Part shown: in pieces, positions 7,226 through 12,741 of the stretch
Position numbering within the stretch: the stretch's first letter is position 1
How the letters are laid out: each line of letters starts with the position of its first letter
Assembly (NCBI GenBank): GCA_003488415.1
Contig: DNLQ01000230.1
Span: forward strand, 1-12,741
DNA from: Ruminococcus sp.
GTDB taxonomy: Bacteria; Bacillota; Clostridia; Oscillospirales; Ruminococcaceae
DNA: 12,741 nt
Reading direction: 5' to 3'
Made by a program: the position numbers and the translations under genes
Notes under the pieces: generated by a model
Databases searched by the model: none
Told to the model about the DNA's origin: nothing
What the model saw: only the letters and a program-made list of their open reading frames with translations

Positions 7226-7672
7226 ATGGAAACTAAAGATGTTATACTTGAACTGCGCAATAAGAAGGGACTCTCACAGGAGGAGCTTGCTGAGAAGCTC
7301 TTTGTTACCCGTCAGGCTGTATCACGCTGGGAGAACGGCGAGACAGTCCCGAACACAGAGACACTGAAGCTGCTTTCAAAGGAGTTTGATGTTTCTATCA
7401 ATACTCTTCTCGGTTCACCGAGAAAGCTGATATGTCAGTGCTGCGGAATGCCGCTTGAAGACTCCTCCATAAGCCGTGAGCCGGACGGAGCATTCAATGA
7501 AGAGTACTGCAAATGGTGTTATACTGACGGGAAGTTCACATACTCCAGCATGGAGGAGATGATAGACTTTCTCTCTGTGCATATGTCCAATGAGAGCTAT
7601 ACTCCCGACCAGGTAAGAGAGTATCTTTCCGGGATGCTCCCTGCGCTCAGCTACTGGAAGAAAAATGATTGA
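7226..7672 (+). CDS. XRE-family regulator fused to a zinc ribbon
   Basis: Putative DNA-binding regulator of 148 residues. Residues 3-62 are a classic XRE/Cro helix-turn-helix (LRNKKGLSQEELAEKL, then the recognition helix around RQAVSRWENG at 29-38). Residues 68-145 match the putative zinc-ribbon family PF12674 as I recall it. The metal ligands are probably Cys70/Cys73 and Cys95/Cys98 (CQCCGMP and CKWC), followed by a helical tail. GAGGTGA at 7213-7219 lies six bases before ATG. It stands alone between its own promoter and a strong terminator, divergent from the EamA transporter. Fusion of HTH and zinc ribbon is common in Clostridia; what the ribbon senses or binds is not known to me. Confidence 0.85.
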   Translation: METKDVILELRNKKGLSQEELAEKLFVTRQAVSRWENGETVPNTETLKLLSKEFDVSINTLLGSPRKLICQCCGMPLEDSSISREPDGAFNEEYCKWCYTDGKFTYSSMEEMIDFLSVHMSNESYTPDQVREYLSGMLPALSYWKKND

Positions 7673-7677
7673 TGATG

Positions 7678-7712
7678 AAAGCAAAAGGCACCATCCGGTG
7701 CCTTTTGCTTTT
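7678..7712. terminator. Bidirectional terminator between convergent units
   Basis: A perfect 15-base stem (7678-7692 with 7697-7711) has a four-base loop ATCC and is framed by AAA and TTTT. On the minus strand it overlaps the stop codon of the YbjN-like gene at 7713-7711, so that gene ends inside its terminator. Confidence 0.9.
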
Positions 7713-8241
7713 AATCCTCTTCGCTGCTTTCCGTATCATCGGAGCTGTCAGCATCGTTCATGGAATTCATTTCGATGTCGATGAACTGATCCAGTGACAT
7801 ATAACCCTTGCTCATCATAAGGAACTTATCGTTATAAAGATCAATAGTCGAAGCTGCTGCGGAAAGCATATACTTGAACTGAGCTTTGCCGATTATACTT
7901 TCCCTGAAGCTCTCTGTCATGCGGAAGCGAATACGTCCGGAGCCAAGGTCAAAATCAAATGAACCGTCAACGATGCCGTAGTTTGCAGTAGTCACTGCAA
8001 GAGCCACGTCGATGCGTTTATCCTGAGGCACCTTGAATGGCATCAGGGAGATAAGACTCACCATCTGACGCTTAGGAAAGACGTAGAAAGCTATATCCAT
8101 AGGGATGTCGTCGCCGTGTACAGTACAGGTGACCACCATTTCTTCATCGTGTGGAGTGTGAGTGAAGTCCATATCCCTGAACATCTCACATATAGTCTCA
8201 TAGACTCTTTCTGCCTGTTTTTCATTGATTTCATCTGCCAT
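7711..8241 (-). CDS. YbjN-like domain protein
   Basis: Cytoplasmic protein of 176 residues without signal or membrane segment. Its pattern is a helix (about 5-22), a run of beta strands with MVVTCTVHGDDIPMDIAFYV near 35-54, the VALAVTTANYG helix (about 79-89), a strand pair around GSFDFDLGSGRIRFRM and C-terminal helices. This is like YbjN-family proteins (a type III chaperone-like fold). The last 14 residues are Asp/Ser/Glu only apart from one Ala and one Thr. AGGAGG (8255-8250) lies eight bases before ATG and touches the stop of the flavodoxin gene, so the two form an operon. YbjN proteins have no settled biochemical role; the family call rests on pattern, not a search. Confidence 0.65.
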   Translation of the reverse strand: MADEINEKQAERVYETICEMFRDMDFTHTPHDEEMVVTCTVHGDDIPMDIAFYVFPKRQMVSLISLMPFKVPQDKRIDVALAVTTANYGIVDGSFDFDLGSGRIRFRMTESFRESIIGKAQFKYMLSAAASTIDLYNDKFLMMSKGYMSLDQFIDIEMNSMNDADSSDDTESSEED

Positions 8242-8254
8242 AGTAATTTCCTCC

Positions 8255-8740
8255 TTATGCTTTTTCTATCTCTGCCGCAAGCTCCAGGAGCTGTCTGTCG
8301 GCATCATCCTTGTGTTTGAGCGGATCAATGAGTCCCACAGCGCCCTTGTGGAAGTTTTCAGGCGTTGCTTTTCTTAGATTGTCAGTGGCTTTCATGGCGT
8401 TTCCGCTTGAACAGCAGACTACCGTAAATATGTTTTTTCCTACGATACGGTGGGTTTTGAGGTAAGCACCTATAGCCGGCGGAAAGGTATTTGCCCACAC
8501 CGGGAATCCGAAGATGATATTCTCGTAGTCATCGGGATCAGCTTCAACAGGCTTCAGTCCCGGATCCTCTTTAAAAATGGCGCTTCTGCCGCCTGACAGC
8601 CACTTTCCTAATCCTTTCCCGGGCGGTTCCTTCTCCACAAGAAGTCTCTCGGTATCTATATCCGGGTATCGGCTCAGGAAGTCGGCGGCATATGCTGTAT
8701 TGCCCTCAAATGAATAGTATATCATAAGAGTTTTTTTCAT
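8255..8740 (-). CDS. Flavodoxin-family protein
   Basis: FMN-binding redox protein of 161 residues, flavodoxin fold. The phosphate-binding loop is SFEGNT at residues 10-15 after strand one. The second FMN loop is FGFPVWANTFPPA at 77-89, and the third strand/loop is TVVCCSSGNA. It resembles the short Flavodoxin_4-type proteins of Clostridia rather than electron-carrier flavodoxins, so a quinone or other small-substrate reductase role is possible. The frame is open upstream to a TTG at 8800, but that TTG is part of the -35 box. I start at ATG 8740, preceded five bases upstream by GAGGG. It is the first gene of a two-gene operon with the YbjN-like gene 13 bases downstream. Confidence 0.87.
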   Translation of the reverse strand: MKKTLMIYYSFEGNTAYAADFLSRYPDIDTERLLVEKEPPGKGLGKWLSGGRSAIFKEDPGLKPVEADPDDYENIIFGFPVWANTFPPAIGAYLKTHRIVGKNIFTVVCCSSGNAMKATDNLRKATPENFHKGAVGLIDPLKHKDDADRQLLELAAEIEKA

Positions 8741-8771
8741 ATCATCCCTCTTTTCGTATGTCTTTGGTATT

Positions 8772-8800
8772 ATTATACTATTTTCCAAGCGATCTGTCAA
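8772..8800 (-). promoter_or_regulatory. Perfect-consensus promoter of the flavodoxin operon
   Basis: On the minus strand, TTGACA (8800-8795), a 17-base spacer and TATAAT (8777-8772) match sigma-A consensus at all twelve positions. Transcripts would start about 25-30 bases before the ATG at 8740. Confidence 0.9.
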
Positions 8801-8841
8801 TGTGTTTGGATGATCCTGTTCCTTAACGGCGGTTTTTCCAT
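8797..8841 (-). CDS. 14-codon leader ORF or truncated gene start
   Basis: On the minus strand, AGGGGG (8852-8847) lies five bases before an ATG at 8841 that opens a 14-codon frame (MEKPPLRNRIIQTH) closed by TGA at 8799-8797, inside the -35 of the flavodoxin promoter. The promoter before it (8881-8876 and upstream) is homologous to that of the ABC operon, whose first gene also begins ATGGAAAA. It could be a translated leader peptide, or the relic of a gene start whose body was deleted. Nothing shows that it is expressed. Confidence 0.35.
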   Translation of the reverse strand: MEKPPLRNRIIQTH

Positions 8842-8866
8842 ACTATCCCCCTCTGAACAGATCTGC

Positions 8867-8946
8867 TTTAATATCATTATACCTCCTTTCCGGATCGTTT
8901 TACAGTGTCAGGAGTCAGTTATTGTGATTACATCTGTCACATTCTG
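8867..8946 (-). promoter_or_regulatory. Second promoter module, homologous to the ABC operon promoter
   Basis: On the minus strand, TATAAT lies at 8881-8876 with TGTAAA 17 bases upstream (8904-8899), a weak -35. The box CAGAATGTGACA (8946-8935) leads into an imperfect inverted repeat, TGACA-GA-TGTAA (8939-8928). The module aligns without gaps to 31-110, keeping the 65-base distance from box to TATAAT. It would drive an upstream transcript through the 14-codon ORF into the flavodoxin operon. Confidence 0.6.
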
Positions 8947-9015
8947 GAATAACAAAGGAAAACGATCACATTGACTGCCGGATTTGACATGGGGAAAACA
9001 TTTCGCAGTGACATG

Positions 9016-9093
9016 GCACATGATAATCTGACAGATGAAGGTCGGTATGTGCAGTACAATGTGCTTGACACAGGGACTGCAATGTGCTATAAT
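9016..9093 (+). promoter_or_regulatory. Perfect-consensus promoter of the AAA+ gene, with repeated ATGTGC boxes
   Basis: TTGACA at 9065-9070, a 17-base spacer and TATAAT at 9088-9093 match sigma-A consensus at all twelve positions, and TGC at 9085-9087 makes an extended -10. ATGTGC occurs at 9047-9052, 9059-9064 and 9082-9087, offsets of 12 and 23 bases, close to one and two helical turns. The last two copies abut the -35 and the -10 as CAATGTGC. An inverted copy lies at 9016-9021, and a palindrome ATCTG-A-CAGAT at 9026-9036. The promoter is seen directly; use of the repeats as operators is inferred. The rest of the gap 8947-9127 holds no gene that I can support. Confidence 0.85.
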
Positions 9094-9140
9094 TACCCAC
9101 AGAATGGGTATAGCCCGACTTTTTGAAAGGAGGATACATA

Positions 9141-11201
9141 ATGGGAAATACAGTATTTTCTTCCTTTGAGATAAACCTCTCTCCGGAGTGGGTATTATCC
9201 CGGAGAGATGATGATGCGCTGCCGTCAGAGCGTATAGCAGAGAAGCTGAAGGACACACTCTCTGCCCGCATCACGGATACCAGTCTTACGGGCTGTACCG
9301 TGGTAATAGGTATGAACGGAGACTCAAGGGATACACTCAGACGCATAGCCGAGATACTTACCGAGCTGTATCCGGGGGACAAGGACTTCTTCACTGTTGA
9401 GCAGACCGGGGAGACTGCGGTCCCGGATAAGGAAGAGGATGCGGAGAAGTCTGCCGATGAGAAGACAGGTGAGGAGGACGCTCCGGCAGAGCCTGAGACT
9501 ATATTAAGGAAAACAGCAAAGGCAGCTGCCGATGCCGAGAACAGCGGAGGAAAGAAAAAGACGGCTTCCGAGAAGATAGCAGAGCTTATCGGAGCGGCTG
9601 AGTTCAAGGAGCTTGTAAAGGAATGTGCTGCTGTAGCACCTTTGCTGAAAAAGTACGGCACATTGAGTACTTTCACCAGCCGATGCTACCTTGTGTCAAT
9701 AAATGACGGATGCGGACTTTCTACCTGTCTGAAGCTGTTTGCCGATTTTCTGGAGGAAACAGGACTTGCCTCCTTCCAGTCACAGAACAAGACCACTGAG
9801 GTCCGTCTCGGAGCGCCCGGTACGGAGAGTCAGATGGAGAATCCCTTTGCTGCCGCACTGAACTGCTTCGGTGAGCGCAGCCGCAGCAGACTGGTCTGCA
9901 TAGATATATCCGAGTGGATGACAAAGACTGATGACAAGGACTTCCGGAAATTCCTGCGTACAGTGAGCAGCCATGAGGGCGGAAATATCGTATTCTTTCG
10001 TGTGCCCTTTGTGGAAAGGGATATACTCCACTCCATACACCAGTCTCTTAATGACCTGATGTTCGTCCGTGACCTTTCGGTAGTGCCGTTCAGTACTGAG
10101 GAACTTGACGCCTTTGCAGAGAAGCTGCTGAAGGAGAAGGGCTTCACTATGGAGGTAGAAGCAAGGGAGATGTACCGGGAGCGCATCACAGAGGAAAAGA
10201 ATGACGGCAGATTCTACGGGATAAACACCGTATCAAAGGTCATAAACGAGATCATTTACACCAAGCAGCTAAGCAATGCCCTCTCCGGAGAGGATGATAC
10301 TGTGATACGTGCCAGTGAGCTTCCGGGCATCACAGAAGGACACGGCAGGGGACTTACCGGTTCAGAGGAGCTTTCAGCCCTTGTTGGTATGGAGGAAATA
10401 CAGAAGAAGGTCGAGGAGATCGTTGCCCAGATCATTGCCGGAAAGCAGAACGAATCCCTGGAAGTGCCGTGTATACATATGCGCTTCGTAGGAAGTCCCG
10501 GTACAGGAAAGACTACCGTAGCACGTATAATAGGAAAGATACTCAAGGAGAAGGGCGTATTGAGGAACGGCAGCTTCTTTGAGTACAGCGGACGTGACCT
10601 CTGCGGACGCTTTGTGGGACAGACTGCGCCAAAGACAGCAGCTATATGCCGTGATGCCTACGGTTCGGTGCTGTTTATCGACGAGGCATACTCCCTTTAC
10701 CGTGATGACGGAATAAGCACTGCTGACTACGGAAGGGAGGCTCTTGATACTCTTGTGGCAGAAATGGAGAACCACCGCAGCGACTTCATGGTCATAATGG
10801 CAGGCTACCCTGATGAGATGGAGAAGCTCATGCACGGCAATACCGGACTTTCAAGCCGTATGCCGTATCAGATAGATTTCCCGAATTATAACCGTGAGCA
10901 GCTTGGAGAGATATTTCTTTCCATGGCACGCAGGAGTTTCACCTTTGATGAAGGCTTTGAAGCTGCGGTAAAGGAGTATTTTGCCGGACTTCCCGATTCT
11001 CTTATAGAGCGGAAGGATTTCAGCAATGCCAGGTACGTCCGCAACCTGTATGAAAGAACATGGGGCAAGGCAGTACTTCGGTGTCAGATGGCAGGTGAGC
11101 AGTGCAGGACACTCACGGCTGAGGACTTCAGCCTTGCAGCCTCCGAAAAGGATTTCAATAATATCAACAATAAGAAAGCAAGATCTATCGGATTCATTTA
11201 A
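9141..11201 (+). CDS. CbxX/SpoVK-like AAA+ ATPase with degenerate first module
   Basis: Cytoplasmic AAA+ protein of 686 residues. An N-terminal domain (about 1-88) precedes an acidic Lys/Glu/Ala-rich linker (about 88-150). A degenerate AAA-like module (about 150-385) has NDGCGLST at 188-195 where Walker A should be, with Leu193 in place of Lys, and CIDIS around Asp255 without the catalytic Glu. The active C-terminal module of the CbxX/CfxQ type has Walker A GSPGTGKTT 451-459, Walker B VLFIDEA 510-516, a sensor-like Asn567 and a likely arginine finger Arg573. Relatives are rubisco activase CbxX, SpoVK and EccA; they form hexamers that remodel partner proteins. The partner here is unknown. AGGAGG (9128-9133) sits seven bases before ATG 9141; the TTG at 9123 would put it inside the gene. 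It is a single-gene unit. Confidence 0.86.
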   Translation: MGNTVFSSFEINLSPEWVLSRRDDDALPSERIAEKLKDTLSARITDTSLTGCTVVIGMNGDSRDTLRRIAEILTELYPGDKDFFTVEQTGETAVPDKEEDAEKSADEKTGEEDAPAEPETILRKTAKAAADAENSGGKKKTASEKIAELIGAAEFKELVKECAAVAPLLKKYGTLSTFTSRCYLVSINDGCGLSTCLKLFADFLEETGLASFQSQNKTTEVRLGAPGTESQMENPFAAALNCFGERSRSRLVCIDISEWMTKTDDKDFRKFLRTVSSHEGGNIVFFRVPFVERDILHSIHQSLNDLMFVRDLSVVPFSTEELDAFAEKLLKEKGFTMEVEAREMYRERITEEKNDGRFYGINTVSKVINEIIYTKQLSNALSGEDDTVIRASELPGITEGHGRGLTGSEELSALVGMEEIQKKVEEIVAQIIAGKQNESLEVPCIHMRFVGSPGTGKTTVARIIGKILKEKGVLRNGSFFEYSGRDLCGRFVGQTAPKTAAICRDAYGSVLFIDEAYSLYRDDGISTADYGREALDTLVAEMENHRSDFMVIMAGYPDEMEKLMHGNTGLSSRMPYQIDFPNYNREQLGEIFLSMARRSFTFDEGFEAAVKEYFAGLPDSLIERKDFSNARYVRNLYERTWGKAVLRCQMAGEQCRTLTAEDFSLAASEKDFNNINNKKARSIGFI

Positions 11202-11283
11202 CGGAAGGAACCTAACACACTAAGAGTTTGACACAATTGCCGAATGTTCTTGCAGTGATAAAGGACTGGGAAAAGTGATACAT

Positions 11284-11316
11284 ACCGCAGGTCTCCGGAG
11301 GAGGTCTGCGGTTTTG
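11284..11316 (+). terminator. Rho-independent terminator after the AAA+ gene
   Basis: ACCGCAG (11284-11290) pairs with CTGCGGT (11306-11312) and CTCC (11293-11296) with GGAG (11300-11303), across a symmetric GT/GT internal loop and a three-base loop. TTTT follows. It lies 83 bases after the ATPase stop. The remainder of 11202-11489 holds this hairpin, a possible gene-end relic at 11216-11278 and the TetR promoter. Confidence 0.75.
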
Positions 11317-11412
11317 TATATGAGGAGATCGGAGCGGTAATAAACTCTTACAAAATGCCGGGTGTGATTATGTGCAATCCGTGAAAAATATCAACGAATG
11401 TCTCCAATAGTA

Positions 11413-11470
11413 TTGACAAATGCCGGAAAATGTAATAGACTAACTATCAGATGATACGTAGTTGCTATCA
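11413..11470 (+). promoter_or_regulatory. TetR gene promoter with candidate autoregulatory operator
   Basis: TTGACA at 11413-11418 and TAGACT at 11436-11441 are 17 bases apart (ten of twelve consensus). Directly after, TATCA-GA-TGATA at 11445-11456 is a perfect inverted repeat. A further TATCA at 11466-11470 makes a second, wider inverted pair with TGATA and a direct repeat of CTATCA 21 bases from the first. It covers the expected start of transcription, where a TetR-type repressor would bind. The binding protein is inferred. Confidence 0.6.
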
Positions 11471-11489
11471 ACATAAGGAGGTACATAAG

Positions 11490-12146
11490 GTGTATACTGT
11501 TTTTGCTGCAAACAGCATAAGAGCCAAGAGATTTGAGAGGGCTGTTGAGATAAGCGCAAGGATGTTCCTGCGTGACGGAATAGAGGCGGTAAAGATGACT
11601 GATATTGCAGATGAATGCTGTATCGGTGTAGCAACTCTTTACAGATATTTCGGAACAAAAACAGGAATAACCATAGCTGCGATGACATATTTGTGGAACG
11701 ATGTGAAACAGATGTTCAGCGGAGTGTTCGGCTCTGAGAACTTCCGCAGACAGCTTGGCATAAAGCAGCTTGCAGAGCTTATGAAGCTGTACATCGTTCT
11801 TTATGAGACACATCCCGGCTTTTTGAAGCTGCTGGGAGAGTTTGATCTGCTGATACAGCGTGAGAATATACCTAAGGAGAATTTAAGGGAGTACGATCAG
11901 TCCATAATAAACTTCTATCCGGTATTTGAGTCGGCATATATGATCGGCATAGCAGACGGTTCAGTGCGTGAAGATGTGGACATAAAACTGTTCTATGTGA
12001 GCTTTGGTCATGCCCTTATGTCACTGGGTAAGAAGCTGGTGCAGCGTGAGCTGCTGCCTTCGGATGACTTTTCCATAGCAAAGGCAGAAATGGAGCTGAT
12101 CATAGAATCAGGGGTGAGTTACCTGAGAAAGAGGGAGCAGGACTGA
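11490..12146 (+). CDS. TetR/AcrR-family transcriptional regulator
   Basis: Predicted ligand-responsive DNA-binding protein of 218 residues. The N-terminal TetR domain (about 10-60) has the family ending VATLYRYFGTK (47-57) in the recognition helix, preceded by the MTDIADECCIG turn (36-46). The rest is a helical ligand/dimer domain without recognised ligand. Start choice: an in-frame ATG at 11451 falls about ten bases after the -10 box and inside the inverted repeat, so it is unlikely to be translated. GTG at 11490 lies eight bases after AGGAGG (11476-11481), giving VYTVFAANSIRAK. The alpha-galactosidase start follows 25 bases after the stop with no terminator between, so the two are probably cotranscribed and the regulator may control the sugar gene. 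Confidence 0.85.
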   Translation: MYTVFAANSIRAKRFERAVEISARMFLRDGIEAVKMTDIADECCIGVATLYRYFGTKTGITIAAMTYLWNDVKQMFSGVFGSENFRRQLGIKQLAELMKLYIVLYETHPGFLKLLGEFDLLIQRENIPKENLREYDQSIINFYPVFESAYMIGIADGSVREDVDIKLFYVSFGHALMSLGKKLVQRELLPSDDFSIAKAEMELIIESGVSYLRKREQD

Positions 12147-12171
12147 AACATCCTGCGTGGAGGTAGAGAAA

Positions 12172-12741
12172 ATGCTTAAACTGAAATATGTTCAGCTTGA
12201 ATGTATCATAGGCAAAACCCTGGAGCGCTTTTCCGCAAGCACAGCCAGAAGCCTTGCCAATGACGTTCTGTCACTGGATATAAGCACATCGGGAGACATA
12301 TTTGAAGCCAGTGTGACTTCACGGGAGACAGTACGTCTTGTAAAGCTGTCGGCAGTATTTGAAAGGAAGTATTCCGGGGCAGAGAGGATATTCCTCAACG
12401 GATATCAATCCTGTACCGACAGCTATGAGCATACTATAGGTGACAGGATGCACGGCATCAGCCATATCCCTGCGGCAGTCACCGGGCGCTATGCCTTTGA
12501 CCGCAGCGGCGACTACAGATTTGTGCGCTACGGAAATTCACAAGGTCAGCTTCATGGCTTTTCCTACGGCTATGTCAGGAGCGGAGAGAGCTGCACCTTC
12601 ATGGGTTCGCTCAGTGAGGATAACGGCTTTACAGTGATATATACTGATACTGCAAGGGAAGAGGTCGCCTTTGTGAAGGACTGCCGTGGATTGACACTGA
12701 AGGGCAGCTACAGCGGACTGCGTCTTTACCTTGCTGAGAGC
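12172..12741 (+). CDS. GH36-type alpha-galactosidase, N-terminal part (cut by window edge)
   Basis: The first 190 residues of a gene that runs off the right edge. They match the N-terminal beta-sandwich domain of clostridial GH36 alpha-galactosidases as I remember it: FLNGYQSCTDS (about 74-84), RYAFDRSGDYRFVRYG, then HGFSYGYVRSG and GSLSEDNGFTVI. The enzyme removes terminal alpha-1,6-galactose from raffinose-type sugars or galactomannan, which fits a plant-fibre degrader. The catalytic barrel and its Asp nucleophile lie outside the window, so activity cannot be judged. Most relatives I recall have Trp where this has Cys in NGYQSC. There is no signal peptide, so it is likely cytoplasmic. GGAGG at 12159-12163 lies eight bases before ATG. 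Confidence 0.75.
   Translation, partial: MLKLKYVQLECIIGKTLERFSASTARSLANDVLSLDISTSGDIFEASVTSRETVRLVKLSAVFERKYSGAERIFLNGYQSCTDSYEHTIGDRMHGISHIPAAVTGRYAFDRSGDYRFVRYGNSQGQLHGFSYGYVRSGESCTFMGSLSEDNGFTVIYTDTAREEVAFVKDCRGLTLKGSYSGLRLYLAES

Noticed and set aside
8923..8941. TGTGA-N9-TCACA as a CRP-type site
   Set aside because: CRP sites have a six-base spacer. The sequence is better explained as part of the conserved promoter module and its TGACA/TGTAA repeat.
1..12741. CRISPR arrays, tRNA or rRNA genes, transposases, phage or conjugation genes
   Set aside because: I looked for spaced repeats, tRNA-like cloverleaf ends and the usual protein motifs on both strands and saw none.

Overview
The window looks like chromosomal DNA of a Ruminococcus-type bacterium (Firmicutes, Clostridia, Oscillospiraceae). 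The best evidence is a secreted protein ending in a two-loop type I dockerin of the Ruminococcus cellulosome kind. It is supported by strong AGGAGG ribosome sites, sigma-A promoters with 17-base spacers, and a GH36-type alpha-galactosidase at the right edge. Species cannot be set from this sequence alone. I see no tRNA, rRNA, CRISPR array, insertion sequence or prophage gene.

Layout, left to right. (1) Positions 31-3465: a promoter module and a three-gene ABC-2 exporter operon (ATPase plus two different membrane subunits, overlapping reading frames), closed by a hairpin terminator. (2) 3520-5686: a promoter, a leader of about 130 nt with competing or pseudoknotted pairings, and a secreted protein built from an EF-hand loop, leucine-rich repeats, a long unrecognised region and a C-terminal dockerin, with no catalytic domain that I recognise. 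(3) 5722-5906: the two ends of a GNAT acetyltransferase gene joined by an internal deletion. (4) 5926-7711: a minus-strand EamA/DMT transporter and a divergent plus-strand XRE regulator with a fused zinc ribbon, each facing a bidirectional terminator. (5) 7711-8881: a minus-strand operon of flavodoxin and a YbjN-like protein, with tandem promoters and a 14-codon leader ORF. (6) 9065-11315: a monocistronic CbxX/SpoVK-like AAA+ ATPase with a degenerate first ATPase module, behind a perfect-consensus promoter carrying repeats. (7) 11413-12741: a TetR regulator starting at GTG, followed 25 bases later by a GH36 alpha-galactosidase cut by the window edge.

The least expected observation is that the promoter region of the ABC operon (31-110, plus strand) aligns without gaps to minus-strand sequence upstream of the flavodoxin operon (8946-8867). 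My hand count gives 58 identities in 80 positions. Both copies keep the same 65-base distance between a shared 12-base CAGAATGTGACA box and TATAAT. This suggests either a shared regulator of the exporter and the flavodoxin/YbjN operon, or a relic of a duplicated operon start. No complete new defence or mobile system is visible. The most novel parts are this promoter module, the leader RNA of the dockerin protein, the two-module AAA+ ATPase and the non-catalytic dockerin protein.
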